IMG/VR virus record: IMGVR_UViG_3300032893_000180
Coordinates: 1-36,595 of that record
Length of the DNA stretch: 36,595 nucleotides
Direction: 5' to 3' (one strand)
Origin: a virus
Part shown: positions 1-6,931 of the stretch, piece by piece
Numbering within the stretch: position 1 is the first letter of the stretch
How the letters are laid out: each line of letters starts with the position of its first letter
Notes under the pieces: generated by a model
Seen by the model: the letters and a program-made list of their open reading frames with translations, nothing else
Databases searched by the model: none
What the model was told of the DNA's origin: nothing
Program-made: the position numbers and the translations under genes

Positions 1-1
1 G

Positions 2-307
2 TGCCCAATCAGTTTAGAAGAAGATCCGGGGGCCAGTGGAAAAGCCGATGCTCAAAATCTAGTGCGCATTTTGGCCGGTTTCAATGTGCGACTCAAAAAG
101 CCCAGCAAAGACAAAGAAACGCGTGCTAGGCCTGTTTCTGCTCAAGCAGAGGCTGGCAACATTTTGCTTGTGAGAGCTCTCTGGAACGATCAATTTTTGA
201 AGGAGCTTGAGAATTTCCCTGAAGGCAGTCATGATGATTGTGTTGATGCTTTGAGCAATGCATTTAATGAAATTGCTGGTGGTCATTCGATTTTAAATGT
301 TTTATGA
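2..307 (+). CDS. terL: Terminase large subunit, C-terminal end (partial)
   Basis: This is the 3' end of the large terminase gene; the frame is open from base 2, so the start lies upstream of the window. Large terminases are the ATPase-nuclease motors that package DNA into the prohead. The visible part belongs to the C-terminal RNase H-like nuclease domain. It opens with an EDPGASGKADAQ segment followed by LVRILAGF, and near the end carries GSHDDCVDALSNAF, the acidic nuclease motif typical of phage TerL. The ATPase part is not in the window. It lies upstream of the portal gene, as usual, but a minus-strand cassette separates the two. Confidence 0.92.
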   Translation, partial: CPISLEEDPGASGKADAQNLVRILAGFNVRLKKPSKDKETRARPVSAQAEAGNILLVRALWNDQFLKELENFPEGSHDDCVDALSNAFNEIAGGHSILNVL

Positions 308-319
308 ATCGGTGCATTG

Positions 320-457
320 ATGGAAAAGAAAATTAAATTTGATCCCAATAAGATCGAATTTGACGGAAAAGGATTTAAGATTGCAGCGAACAAGCAGAAA
401 GTATTTACTGCAAAGCTCAAGAAATTACAAAATCGGGAATTGCCTAAGGTTTTATAA
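320..457 (+). CDS. Small basic hypothetical protein (45 aa)
   Basis: A 45-codon frame begins 12 nt after the terminase stop. The protein is lysine-rich (starts MEKKIKFDPNKIEF, ends LPKVL) with no recognisable domain. No good Shine-Dalgarno precedes the ATG, so expression would rely on coupling to the terminase. Its last 6 nt overlap the 3' end of the convergent minus-strand gene. It could be chance, but position, composition and a clean stop favour a real small gene. Confidence 0.45.
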   Translation: MEKKIKFDPNKIEFDGKGFKIAANKQKVFTAKLKKLQNRELPKVL

Positions 458-874
458 TTTTTGCCTCTCTTTTCTAATTCGTTCCCATGTTTCAAATAGG
501 CTTTCTTGTGGATTGAAATCATAGATAACCCCATTGTAACATTCGCAGATTTCGTTAGATTCCCCGCAAAAACCGCAACACGGTTCGGTCCCCGCCCCCT
601 TCCCACTAACTCCCGACCCTGTTCCCTCTGCTTTTTCCTCTTCTTTTGGTCTTTCAATAAAGCCGCAAAGGCATCCACCTTTAAATAAGTCAATTGAGTC
701 GCAAGTACATTGGGTTTTCATTTTTGATTTCCGTTCTTTGTTCGAAGATTTACAAAATCCGCAGCCAGCTTCGGCGCATTTTTGTTCTTCCGGAGTGTCT
801 CTATGAACACAATCGAAATCAAAAGGACCGGTTTCATCGCCCTTTCCACAATTTTCATGGGAATTTTGTTTCAT
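452..874 (-). CDS. Cysteine-rich hypothetical protein
   Basis: A 140-aa protein with about 15 cysteines, many in CxxC or CxC spacing, so zinc binding is likely but not shown. Two related segments, GCGFCKSSN near residue 38 and CCGFCGESN near residue 99, look like an internal duplication. The ATG at 874 has a good ribosome site (AGAGGAAG). The stretch GTGSGVSGKGAGTEP at residues ~83-97 is encoded by a copy of the dispersed CCGACCC-type repeat, so it may be an insertion rather than part of the fold. It is the last gene of the minus-strand cassette 1414-452. Function unknown. Confidence 0.65.
   Translation of the reverse strand: MKQNSHENCGKGDETGPFDFDCVHRDTPEEQKCAEAGCGFCKSSNKERKSKMKTQCTCDSIDLFKGGCLCGFIERPKEEEKAEGTGSGVSGKGAGTEPCCGFCGESNEICECYNGVIYDFNPQESLFETWERIRKERQKL
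600..623 (+). repeat. Dispersed CCGACCC-type repeat, copy within the minus-strand gene
   Basis: One of the best copies of the element with consensus TTCCCACTAAYCACCGACCCTGTTTT. It lies inside the minus-strand Cys-rich gene, which reads through it in frame. Other long copies are at 3777, 8897, 13141, 23043, 26247 and 28631 in this orientation, and 18063 and 25971 inverted. Confidence 0.6.
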
Positions 875-948
875 TCTTCTTCCTCTTCTTTTAACAAAAT
901 CTGTAGTTTGTCATAGAGAGCGAGTTTTTCCTCAATTCTATTTTCTAT
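871..948 (-). other. Possible 25-aa ORF with an ATA start
   Basis: A minus-strand frame of 25 codons (IENRIEEKLALYDKLQILLK then EEEEE) ends with a TGA that overlaps the ATG of the next gene in the ATGA arrangement used by true operon neighbours. A strong GGAGGG lies at 952-957. The codon 3 nt after it is ATA, not ATG, and a TAG further upstream in this frame excludes another usual start. The charged helical composition looks protein-like. Either the start has been lost by mutation or ATA is used. A sequencing error is also possible. Confidence 0.3.
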
Positions 949-1001
949 AAGCCCTCCAATCAGCTATAGTTGTGTCTGGAAAAATATTCGCTCTTCCGAA
1001 T

Positions 1002-1331
1002 CTATAGATTCGGCAACCGTCCAAATTCGATTATCGTTCCGTTTGTATAATGTATGAATGAAGGAATAGTCCAGCTATCTTTATACTCAAAAGCGAATCG
1101 GCCATAAACACTTGGAATTTCGTTAGCTTCTGATTCATCTACAGGATGCCAACGATTTCCACAACATTCACAGTCACTCTCGCCATCAAAATAAATTCCA
1201 ATCGTTTCCGCTTTACAATTAGCTTCTTCGGCCGAGATAGCTTCAATAATGACATAATGACCAAGGCCTTTTTCCTCGTCTATATCAAAGCTGCCTCCTG
1301 AATTATTTTGAGCAAATGTATAAAATTTCAT
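1002..1331 (-). CDS. Conserved small phage protein, N-terminal F..NNSGG.F motif
   Basis: A 109-aa protein starting MKFYTFAQNNSGGSFDID. The start at 1331 is chosen because a GGAGAAAG ribosome site lies just before it; an ATG at 1355 has none. The central CECCGNRW segment could bind a metal. From memory, small phage proteins with an N-terminal NNSGG.F and a CxCC/CxxC stretch form a widespread uncharacterised family; membership is my inference. It is the middle gene of the minus-strand cassette 1414-452, transcribed away from the portal gene. Function unknown. Confidence 0.75.
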   Translation of the reverse strand: MKFYTFAQNNSGGSFDIDEEKGLGHYVIIEAISAEEANCKAETIGIYFDGESDCECCGNRWHPVDESEANEIPSVYGRFAFEYKDSWTIPSFIHYTNGTIIEFGRLPNL

Positions 1332-1351
1332 TCTTTCTCCTTTTTTCGATA

Positions 1352-1414
1352 TCAATGGTTAAAAGAAGGCCTCTTAAAGAAATGACCAGTTGTCAGTGCT
1401 TCTTGAATTGTCAT
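1352..1414 (-). pseudogene. 20-codon ORF resembling a truncated DUF2829/Tad2-like N-terminus
   Basis: The ATG at 1414 is the first start downstream of the minus-strand arm of the divergent promoter at 1412-1480. It encodes MTIQEALTTGHFFKRPSFNH and then TGA. The pattern M.I.EAL..G..F.RP.. resembles the N-terminus of DUF2829 proteins, the family that includes the Thoeris inhibitor Tad2, where a conserved tryptophan and a further ~50 residues follow. Here the frame stops and the next gene's ribosome site begins. It is probably a remnant, but could act as a leader peptide. The family link is inferred from a short stretch only. Confidence 0.35.
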
Positions 1415-1480
1415 AGGTCAATTGTGCTCTCAAATTATAAAGCAAATGTGAAGGAAATGTGCTAAAATTGTGGAACAATG
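1412..1480. promoter_or_regulatory. Divergent promoter module, copy 1 (portal / minus cassette)
   Basis: Plus arm: extended -10 TGC-TAAAAT (hexamer 1463-1468) with only 9 nt to the portal ATG at 1478 and no Shine-Dalgarno, so a leaderless or nearly leaderless mRNA is expected. Minus arm: TATAAT (1439-1434) with 19 nt to the ATG at 1414. The box TGTGAAGG lies at 1447-1454, 8 nt before the plus -10. The module is repeated at 5468-5534 with the same order and spacing. Confidence 0.65.
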
Positions 1481-3010
1481 AAAAAAGCCAAAAGCCCACC
1501 CAAAAATAGCCAAAAACAACCGACAAAACGGGAGTTTGTTAAGTCATTGAAAAATGAGAAAAAAGAGAACATCATCAATGGGCTCTATGCGGCGATTTTT
1601 GGAGGCGGTTCTTTTCCTGGCCTCAATTTTGGACTTCCTGGCACCCAACAAGTCAGTCAACTCAATCCACTTTTCGATAATTTAAGATGGTATTTTGCTA
1701 GTAACTGGTTTCAACAGCTTTCCGAAGCCTATTGTGAACTTGGCATGATTCAGACAATTGTCGATGTGCCTGTGGATGATGGGATGAGGGGCGGTGTTGA
1801 AATTTTTTCTAGAAAGCTTTCTCCCGAGCAACTTTTGCAATTGCAAGATGTTGTGGATCGGGAAGATGATTTGGGTAGACTTGCGCAAGCATTAAAATGG
1901 AATCGACTTTTCGGCGGTGCCGGCATTCTCATTTTCACTGAACAAGACCCCTCGACACCCTTAGATTTGTCGACGATTAAAAAAGGCGAACCTCTAGAGT
2001 TCCATGCGGTTGACATGTGGGAACTCTATTATGACATGCAAAACGCCGAAGGCTACGACGAAGCAATCCAAGACGAACGTTTTCAATTCTACACCTATTA
2101 TGGAGAAAAAATTCATAAGAGTCGTGTCATTAGATTGAAAGGCATTGTTGCCCCGGCCTTTTTAAGACCGCGTCTTCGTGGCTGGGGAATGAGTGTGGTT
2201 GAAATTTGTGTGCGTTCTATCAATCAATATATGAAAGGCACCAATCTCATTTATGAATTATTGGACGAAGCAAAAATTGACGTGTACGGCATTAAGAACC
2301 TAACTAACACACTTCTTTCTCAGGGCGGAACTGAGCAAGTTGCTGCCCGAATTCAGATGGCCAATCGGCAGAAGAATTTTCAGCATGCTCTTGTGATGGA
2401 CGCTGAGGATCAATACACACAGAAAAGTCTAACATTTTCAGGCCTTTCTGATGTTATGAAAGAAGTGCGCTATCAATTAGCTGCAGATTTGCGCATGCCA
2501 CTTACAAAATTGTTTGGAATGGGAGCAGTGGGACTCAATGCTTCAAGCGAAGACGACATTGAAGTTTATAATGGCATGGTGGAATCGACTGTCAGACAGA
2601 AAGCAAAAGCTTCACTCATTCGAATGCTCGAAATCAGATGTCAGGAACAATTCGGTTTCATTCCCGACGATCTTTCCATTTCATTTGCTCCAATGAGACT
2701 CATGTCGGCTGAGCAAGAGCAGGCAATTAAAAAACAGAAATTTGAGGCGATTTCTAAGGCATTAGAGCAGGGCGCCATCAGTTTGGAAGAATTTAGGCAA
2801 GCCTGTAATAAGGATGATCTTTTGGGGATTCAGCTTTCAGATCAAGCCCCAAATGCACAAGAAGGGGTGGATTCCCTTAGTAATCAGCCTGGAAACGATG
2901 ATTTAAAACTAGACAAAGAAAGAGAAGACGGCGAAGGCAAAGATGCCTTGGCCTATGAAGCTCCGGCAGTTGAGTTGGATGCTTCTAAAGGAAAAGAGTC
3001 TGAACAATGA
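1478..3010 (+). CDS. Portal protein (DUF1073 / Phage_portal_3 type)
   Basis: The portal forms the dodecameric ring at the capsid vertex through which DNA passes and to which the neck and tail attach. At 510 aa it has the usual size. Sequence features match the DUF1073 (Phage_portal_3) family: an early NWFQQLSEAYCELGMIQTIV segment, then DVPVDDGMRGG (residues ~96-106), the LKWNRLFGGAGILI stretch, and LAADLRMPLTKLFG in the middle. The last ~90 residues are charged and low in complexity. Translation starts at the ATG 9 nt after a -10 hexamer without a ribosome site. It is followed by a small gene and an HNH gene. Confidence 0.9.
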   Translation: MKKAKSPPKNSQKQPTKREFVKSLKNEKKENIINGLYAAIFGGGSFPGLNFGLPGTQQVSQLNPLFDNLRWYFASNWFQQLSEAYCELGMIQTIVDVPVDDGMRGGVEIFSRKLSPEQLLQLQDVVDREDDLGRLAQALKWNRLFGGAGILIFTEQDPSTPLDLSTIKKGEPLEFHAVDMWELYYDMQNAEGYDEAIQDERFQFYTYYGEKIHKSRVIRLKGIVAPAFLRPRLRGWGMSVVEICVRSINQYMKGTNLIYELLDEAKIDVYGIKNLTNTLLSQGGTEQVAARIQMANRQKNFQHALVMDAEDQYTQKSLTFSGLSDVMKEVRYQLAADLRMPLTKLFGMGAVGLNASSEDDIEVYNGMVESTVRQKAKASLIRMLEIRCQEQFGFIPDDLSISFAPMRLMSAEQEQAIKKQKFEAISKALEQGAISLEEFRQACNKDDLLGIQLSDQAPNAQEGVDSLSNQPGNDDLKLDKEREDGEGKDALAYEAPAVELDASKGKESEQ

Positions 3011-3030
3011 ACTGGAAAGGAAGTCAACCA

Positions 3031-3240
3031 ATGAAAATGTCTGAAAAAGCCGAAGAAGGCAAGAAACGCTACGGAGCCAATTCAAAGGTCGACCCCAAAG
3101 TTGAAAATCCGGGGCATGTCGATGAATCAATTTGGGAGCGTGCAAAGAAAAAGGCACAAGAAGAATATGGGGCAGGACACTGGGCTGCAGTTTCCTTTCT
3201 TTATAAACGGCTTGGAGGTCGTTTCCATCATAAACCTTAA
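3031..3240 (+). CDS. Small conserved phage protein ending LGGRFHHKP
   Basis: A 69-aa basic protein (MKMSEKAEEGKKRYG at the start, DESIWERAKKKAQEEYG in the middle). The start at 3031 is chosen because AAAGGAAG lies 7 nt upstream; the ATG at 3007, which overlaps the portal stop, has no ribosome site. Phage proteins with a WERAK...YG..YWAAV...YK.LGG pattern are, from memory, common near portal or terminase genes and are uncharacterised. Its last nine residues are almost identical to the end of the next gene, the HNH endonuclease, although the codons differ. Confidence 0.75.
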   Translation: MKMSEKAEEGKKRYGANSKVDPKVENPGHVDESIWERAKKKAQEEYGAGHWAAVSFLYKRLGGRFHHKP

Positions 3241-3243
3241 CGA

Positions 3244-3759
3244 ATGACTCGTAAATGCACAACCTGCGAACTTGAAAAAGAATTTGCAGAATTTGATAAA
3301 CATAAGAATGGTAAGTTCGGTCTTCGTAGCACGTGTCGACTATGCAAACGTGAAGCTGGAAGAATTTATCGAGAACTAAATAAGAACCAGATTAAAGAAC
3401 GGGGATTTCTGTATCGACAGAGACCTGAAGCTAAAGAAAAATCGAGAGAACGTACTCGACAATGGCAGCGCAGTCATCCGGATGTTGTGTTTCGTTCGCG
3501 ATTGAAGAAATTTGGCATAACTCCAATTCAATATGAAGAATTATTAAGAGCGCAGAATGGGGTTTGTGCTATCTGTAAAACGGTAAAGCAGTCAACCATA
3601 AAAACCAAATTACATGTTGATCACGATCATTTATCAGGCGAAATTCGTGGACTTCTTTGTCACAATTGCAATGTCACCTTAGGACTTATGAAAGACAACC
3701 CCGACCTCCTGCGTGCCGCTGCAGATTATTTGGGCGGGAAATTCCATCACAAGCCTTAA
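3244..3759 (+). CDS. Endonuclease VII-like HNH protein, probable free-standing homing endonuclease
   Basis: A 171-aa nuclease. Residues 1-35 form a zinc-ribbon-like part (CTTCELEKEF ... STCRLC). Residues ~105-160 match recombination endonuclease VII: CAICK, then LHVDHDHLSGEIRGLLCHNC and NVTLGLMKDNPDLL, with the His-Asp-His catalytic core and paired zinc cysteines. T4 endonuclease VII resolves branched DNA, while many small phage relatives are mobile HNH genes. The position, tucked behind the portal operon with 3 nt between stop and start and no ribosome site of its own, fits a mobile insertion. It ends LGGKFHHKP, copying the end of the upstream gene. Confidence 0.85.
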   Translation: MTRKCTTCELEKEFAEFDKHKNGKFGLRSTCRLCKREAGRIYRELNKNQIKERGFLYRQRPEAKEKSRERTRQWQRSHPDVVFRSRLKKFGITPIQYEELLRAQNGVCAICKTVKQSTIKTKLHVDHDHLSGEIRGLLCHNCNVTLGLMKDNPDLLRAAADYLGGKFHHKP

Positions 3760-3776
3760 ACCGGGATTTTTCTTCT

Positions 3777-3804
3777 TTCCCACTAACCACCGACCCCCTG
3801 TTTT
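3777..3804 (+). repeat. Dispersed CCGACCC-type repeat, intergenic copy
   Basis: TTCCCACTAACC then ACCGACCCCCTGTTTT, lying between the HNH gene and the end of the minus-strand cassette. It is set in a pyrimidine-rich stretch, as are the copies at 8897 and 13141. No hairpin forms here, so it is not an ordinary terminator. Confidence 0.6.
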
Positions 3805-3822
3805 TGCTCTCTTTTCTTGTCT

Positions 3823-3951
3823 TTAGAAAGAATCTGGGCGTTCGTCTAATGCATAGTGCTTAATTCGTTCTAGTTGCGAGAATTGCGGCCAATGAAAAGC
3901 CATGTAACGTCCGTCAATCATGAAATAGAAGGCTTCGTGTTTTGATTTCAT
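3823..3951 (-). CDS. 42-aa hypothetical protein
   Basis: A short minus-strand frame with a near-perfect ribosome site (AAGGAGGAAAA just before the ATG at 3951). The protein begins MKSKHEAFYFMIDGRYMAFH and ends DERPDSF. It has no recognisable domain; its aromatic residues and mixed charge look like a small folded protein. The ribosome site overlaps the end of the membrane-protein gene upstream, so it is the last gene of the operon starting at 5470. Confidence 0.65.
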   Translation of the reverse strand: MKSKHEAFYFMIDGRYMAFHWPQFSQLERIKHYALDERPDSF

Positions 3952-3960
3952 TTTTCCTCC

Positions 3961-4308
3961 TTAAAATTTAAATGCAAATGCCGAAAAACCAAATGCCCCA
4001 ATTCCTAAAGCATTTTCTCCCATTGCTCGACCAAAAGAGGAAGGCCAATGAGGGTCGTTGGGAGCGATTTCCGTAAATTTGTAAACTGCTCCAATCATTA
4101 GAGTTGTTACAGCTGAGAAGACAAATGCTTCAGTGGGAGAACAATGAAATGCATTTTTCGCGATTCCATAACTAAACGCAGAGATTGCAAAACTCATTCC
4201 GAAATGAGCAGCAAAATGTGTTGATGCCTCATCAGACGATTCGGCATGCGATACTGTCGCTAGCGCTCCAAGTGCGACGAAAATGAGACCTATTAAAATC
4301 GTTTTCAC
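3961..4308 (-). CDS. Small membrane protein with N-terminal signal
   Basis: A 115-aa protein with a signal-like N-terminus (MKTILIGLIFVALGALATV followed by SHAES, a plausible signal peptidase I site) and two further hydrophobic segments, around HFGMSFAISAFSYGIA (residues 35-50) and FVFSAVTTLMIGAVY (residues 62-76). The rest contains a GENALGIGAFGFSAF stretch near the end. It should sit in or outside the inner membrane. The gene overlaps the methyltransferase by 4 nt (ATGA), so the two are translationally coupled. The family is not recognised; a host-derived accessory function is likely. Confidence 0.7.
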   Translation of the reverse strand: MKTILIGLIFVALGALATVSHAESSDEASTHFAAHFGMSFAISAFSYGIAKNAFHCSPTEAFVFSAVTTLMIGAVYKFTEIAPNDPHWPSSFGRAMGENALGIGAFGFSAFAFKF

Positions 4309-4841
4309 AGTGGTTTCCTAATCATTAAAAGTCCCCGGTTGCATCGTTCATCCGACCTTGATGATTTAGTGAAATGAATTGACAAAAGACCCATTTCTTG
4401 GGCTTTTTGGGGCAACGTAGCAAGACCTGGAAACATCTGCGGAGCATTGGTGTCGTGAAAAAAGGCAAAACCTCCAGGGCTCAAAATGCGAACATGCTCT
4501 GAAAACCAAAGATGACTTCTGAAGTGGTCGGCATCAGAAATGAGAAGATTGATTGAATCAGATGGTTGGGATTTGACAAACTCCTCTTCTCCAGAGACAA
4601 TGATTCGGATGTTCGGATTGATTTTAAGATGATCGGGGCGTTGTCCTTGCCAGTCTGCCCAATTATCAACGGCCGTTAATGTTCCTGTTCCATTAAATTC
4701 AAGTGCCAGTTGCATTGCCTTAGTTAGCCGACCTGATCCAATGCCCAATTCAAGCACGGTTTGAGGCTTAGTTGCTTCGATGAATGAAGCAATTAGGTTG
4801 ATGTGGCAGTCATCCATTGCGATTAAATCATTCCAATTCAT
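4305..4841 (-). CDS. Class I SAM-dependent methyltransferase
   Basis: A 178-aa Rossmann-fold methyltransferase. Motif I is TVLELGIGSGRLTKA (residues ~29-43), the acidic end of strand beta2 is LTAVDNWADWQG, motif IV is LLISDADHFRSH and a later strand is GGFAFFHDTNAP. The order and the DADH/HDTN residues resemble small-molecule or sugar O-methyltransferases (Methyltransf_24-like) rather than DNA methyltransferases, which would carry DPPY or PC motifs. The substrate is unknown. The start has a GGGGAAA site. It lies in the minus-strand cassette between a repeat protein and a membrane protein, with 4-nt overlaps on both sides. Confidence 0.82.
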   Translation of the reverse strand: MNWNDLIAMDDCHINLIASFIEATKPQTVLELGIGSGRLTKAMQLALEFNGTGTLTAVDNWADWQGQRPDHLKINPNIRIIVSGEEEFVKSQPSDSINLLISDADHFRSHLWFSEHVRILSPGGFAFFHDTNAPQMFPGLATLPQKAQEMGLLSIHFTKSSRSDERCNRGLLMIRKPL

Positions 4842-5470
4842 TTTTTCCCCGAATTAATTTGTTTTCTATTAGGAACCAATTTGAGAGCAGCTTTCAATAA
4901 TTTTCTGTACCGTATGAATAGATCTTCTGGAAGTCCCAGATAGCCGGCTTCTTGTTTTGTCACTTTAAGCCATGCAGATCGTTTTTTCAGTTGACACCCA
5001 ATAACAGCATTATCAGGAGTGATGGTTATTGAAAATTTTGTCGCAATTATTATATTGATGATGTGCGAATGATGTTCAATTTTTGCATTCCCGGACACTT
5101 GAGCATTCCCGGACACTCGAGCATCCCCGAACACTCGAGCATCCCAGAACACCCAAGCATTCCCGGACACTTGAGCATTCCCGGACACTTGAGCATTCCC
5201 GAACACTTGAGCATTCTCGGACACCCAAGCATTCCCGGACACTTGAGCATTCCCGGACACTTGAGCATTCCCGAACACTTGAGCATTCCCGAACACTCGA
5301 GCATCCCCGAACACTCGAGCATCCTCGGACACCCAAGAACTCCCAGTTTGGTCTAAATTTGATTCTTTTTCGATCCAACCACCCAATTCACCATCAGATA
5401 GCCGTTCGATTCTAAATAATACTAAATCGCCTAATTTCAGAGTTAAATCCCATCTAAGTTTATATTTCAT
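4838..5470 (-). CDS. Hexapeptide-repeat (beta-helix) protein
   Basis: A 210-aa protein. Residues ~1-45 form an N-terminal cap ending GELGGWIEKESNL. Residues ~46-130 are tandem hexapeptides of the form NAQVSG / DARVFG / NAWVSE, the pattern of left-handed beta-helices. Residues ~130-210 form a distinct C-terminal domain (IATKFSITITPDN onward). Phage and bacterial proteins with a GGWIE.E.NL cap followed by such repeats are known, usually with unknown roles. It is the first gene of the minus-strand cassette, 19 nt downstream of a CATAAT -10. The repeat number is probably variable because the DNA is a tandem array. Confidence 0.8.
   Translation of the reverse strand: MKYKLRWDLTLKLGDLVLFRIERLSDGELGGWIEKESNLDQTGSSWVSEDARVFGDARVFGNAQVFGNAQVSGNAQVSGNAWVSENAQVFGNAQVSGNAQVSGNAWVFWDARVFGDARVSGNAQVSGNAKIEHHSHIINIIIATKFSITITPDNAVIGCQLKKRSAWLKVTKQEAGYLGLPEDLFIRYRKLLKAALKLVPNRKQINSGKK
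5087..5338. repeat. 18-bp tandem repeat array, 14 units
   Basis: Fourteen units of 18 bp read ATTCCCGGACACTTGAGC or close variants on the plus strand. Units 4, 8 and 14 carry the variant ending CCCAAG, which gives a 4-unit (72-bp) higher-order period over units 5-12. Each unit encodes one hexapeptide of the beta-helix on the minus strand. Because the unit is a multiple of three, several other frames stay open across the array, but they encode nothing credible. Confidence 0.95.
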
Positions 5471-5534
5471 AGGTCAATAATGCCCGTCAATTATGTTGGA
5501 AATGTGAAGGAATTGTGCTAAGATGTACACAATG
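5468..5534. promoter_or_regulatory. Divergent promoter module, copy 2 (protease / minus cassette)
   Basis: Plus arm: TGC-TAAGAT (hexamer 5519-5524) with 7 nt to the ATG at 5532 and no ribosome site. Minus arm: CATAAT (5495-5490) with 19 nt to the ATG at 5470, exactly as in copy 1. TGTGAAGG is at 5503-5510, 8 nt before the plus -10. Both copies start with CATAGGTCAAT on the plus strand. Confidence 0.65.
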
Positions 5535-6917
5535 AATCACAAAGAGATTGATGAATTAGTTAAGAATGCTAAGCAGCTTCCTAAGCGCTATTACGGGTTA
5601 CATATTGTCCCCGGAGTGGCCCAATATCCCGGAACTAATGAGAAAGGTGAGCCTAGGCGTCTTCTTGTGACCGAGAACGCAATCAGAGCAATGGAACCCA
5701 CTTTCGAATGTCGCCCTGTGTTTGTTGATCATCAATCAGTGCCAATTGTGGATGCGGAACAGGAAGCTGATGGATGGGTGATTCGATCTTTTTTTAATCA
5801 GGCAGACGGAAAGCATTGGGTTGAATTCATAGTGACTTCAGACGAAGGACAGGAAGCTATTAGAAAAGGCTTTCGTCTTTCCAATGCCTATGAGCCGACG
5901 CAACTTGGACTTGGTGGGGAATGGAACTGCGTGCCTTATGAGCGAGAATTGATTGATGGTAAGTTCAATCATCTGGCTCTAGTGGAACATCCGCGCTATG
6001 ACGAATCTGTAATTTTAACGCCTGAACAATTTTCTGCATATAACGAAAAGCTTTTGGAAGATTTGAAACGGGTTGACAATTCCAAAAAGCCATCTAATCA
6101 GCCCCAAACAGAGGAGAAGTCAAAAGTGGAAAAACTTTTGGGTTTCTTTAAAAAAACCCCGGCCGAGGTTGATCCCGAAATGAGCATCAAGCTTAAATCT
6201 GGGAAAACGGCTACGTTAGATGAGTTGGTTGAATTGGCCAACAAAGCTGACGAAATGGAAAAAAGGGCTCCCGAAGCGAAGAAAGATGAGTCTGAAGAAG
6301 GCGAAGCGAAGGGTCGGCCTAAGGAAATGGGAAAAGAAGAGGAAGCCAAACAAGGACACCGCGAAGATCGAATGGATGCGGCTCCTCAAATGGCCAATCT
6401 TGATCATCATGTTCATGTTAACGGCGCATCGATGTCCATCAGAGAGTTGATGGCGTCTCACGAAAAAATGCGAAATTGCATGAATGCCCTTTCTGAGCAT
6501 CACGCGTCAATGCTGAAACAAGCAGCTGATTTGGATGATGGGCAAGAAAGAGCCGAAAAAGATTTGGATTCCATGGACAAAACGGCACGCAATGCTGAAG
6601 ATGGTGGCGAAAAAGATGCCATGAAAGACATGGAAAAATCAGATCGTACGAAACGGAATGACGATCAGCAACAGGGTCCAGATTTAGATCCGGAAAAAGT
6701 TGCACAATTTGAAAAAGGATTTTCGGGCAATTCGAAAGAAACGCCTGAAATGCTTAGATTTCTTGATGGGATGACCGGGGCTGCAAAAAAACCCGATTAT
6801 TTCACTCAGTTAAAAAATGCTCAGGAAAAGGGGTTGGGCGAACGCCAATTCATTGATCCTGTTAGTCAGGGCCGCAGTGGCGTTGGCTTAGGCAAAATTC
6901 GCTACGGAAGCAAATAG
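5532..6917 (+). CDS. Prohead protease-scaffold fusion (DUF2213 type)
   Basis: This protein should provide the maturation protease and internal scaffold of the prohead. The N-terminal ~165 residues match DUF2213 proteins: RYYGLHIVPGVAQYPGTNE, then CRPVFVDHQ (a possible catalytic histidine), GFRLSNAYEPT and FNHLALVEHPRYDES. The remaining ~290 residues are highly charged and coiled-coil-like, rich in K, E, D and M, as expected for a scaffold. An ATG at 5523 overlaps the -10 element, so the start at 5532 is preferred; it is 7 nt after the -10 and has no ribosome site. Portal and capsid genes flank it in the usual order. Confidence 0.85.
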   Translation: MNHKEIDELVKNAKQLPKRYYGLHIVPGVAQYPGTNEKGEPRRLLVTENAIRAMEPTFECRPVFVDHQSVPIVDAEQEADGWVIRSFFNQADGKHWVEFIVTSDEGQEAIRKGFRLSNAYEPTQLGLGGEWNCVPYERELIDGKFNHLALVEHPRYDESVILTPEQFSAYNEKLLEDLKRVDNSKKPSNQPQTEEKSKVEKLLGFFKKTPAEVDPEMSIKLKSGKTATLDELVELANKADEMEKRAPEAKKDESEEGEAKGRPKEMGKEEEAKQGHREDRMDAAPQMANLDHHVHVNGASMSIRELMASHEKMRNCMNALSEHHASMLKQAADLDDGQERAEKDLDSMDKTARNAEDGGEKDAMKDMEKSDRTKRNDDQQQGPDLDPEKVAQFEKGFSGNSKETPEMLRFLDGMTGAAKKPDYFTQLKNAQEKGLGERQFIDPVSQGRSGVGLGKIRYGSK

Positions 6918-6931
6918 AAAGGAATTAAACA

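Noticed and set aside
3204-3759. Group I intron or intein explaining the shared LGG[RK]FHHKP tail
   Set aside because: Both proteins are complete with their own stops, no intein motifs are seen, and the HNH gene has its own ATG directly after the previous stop.
5087-5338. CRISPR array
   Set aside because: The repeats are contiguous 18-bp units without unique spacers and lie within a protein-coding gene.
5050-5415. Several open frames of 90-110 codons on both strands across the 18-bp repeat array
   Set aside because: The unit length is a multiple of three, so any frame without a stop in one unit stays open. Only the minus-strand frame 4838-5470 has non-repetitive ends, a hexapeptide fold pattern and operon context.
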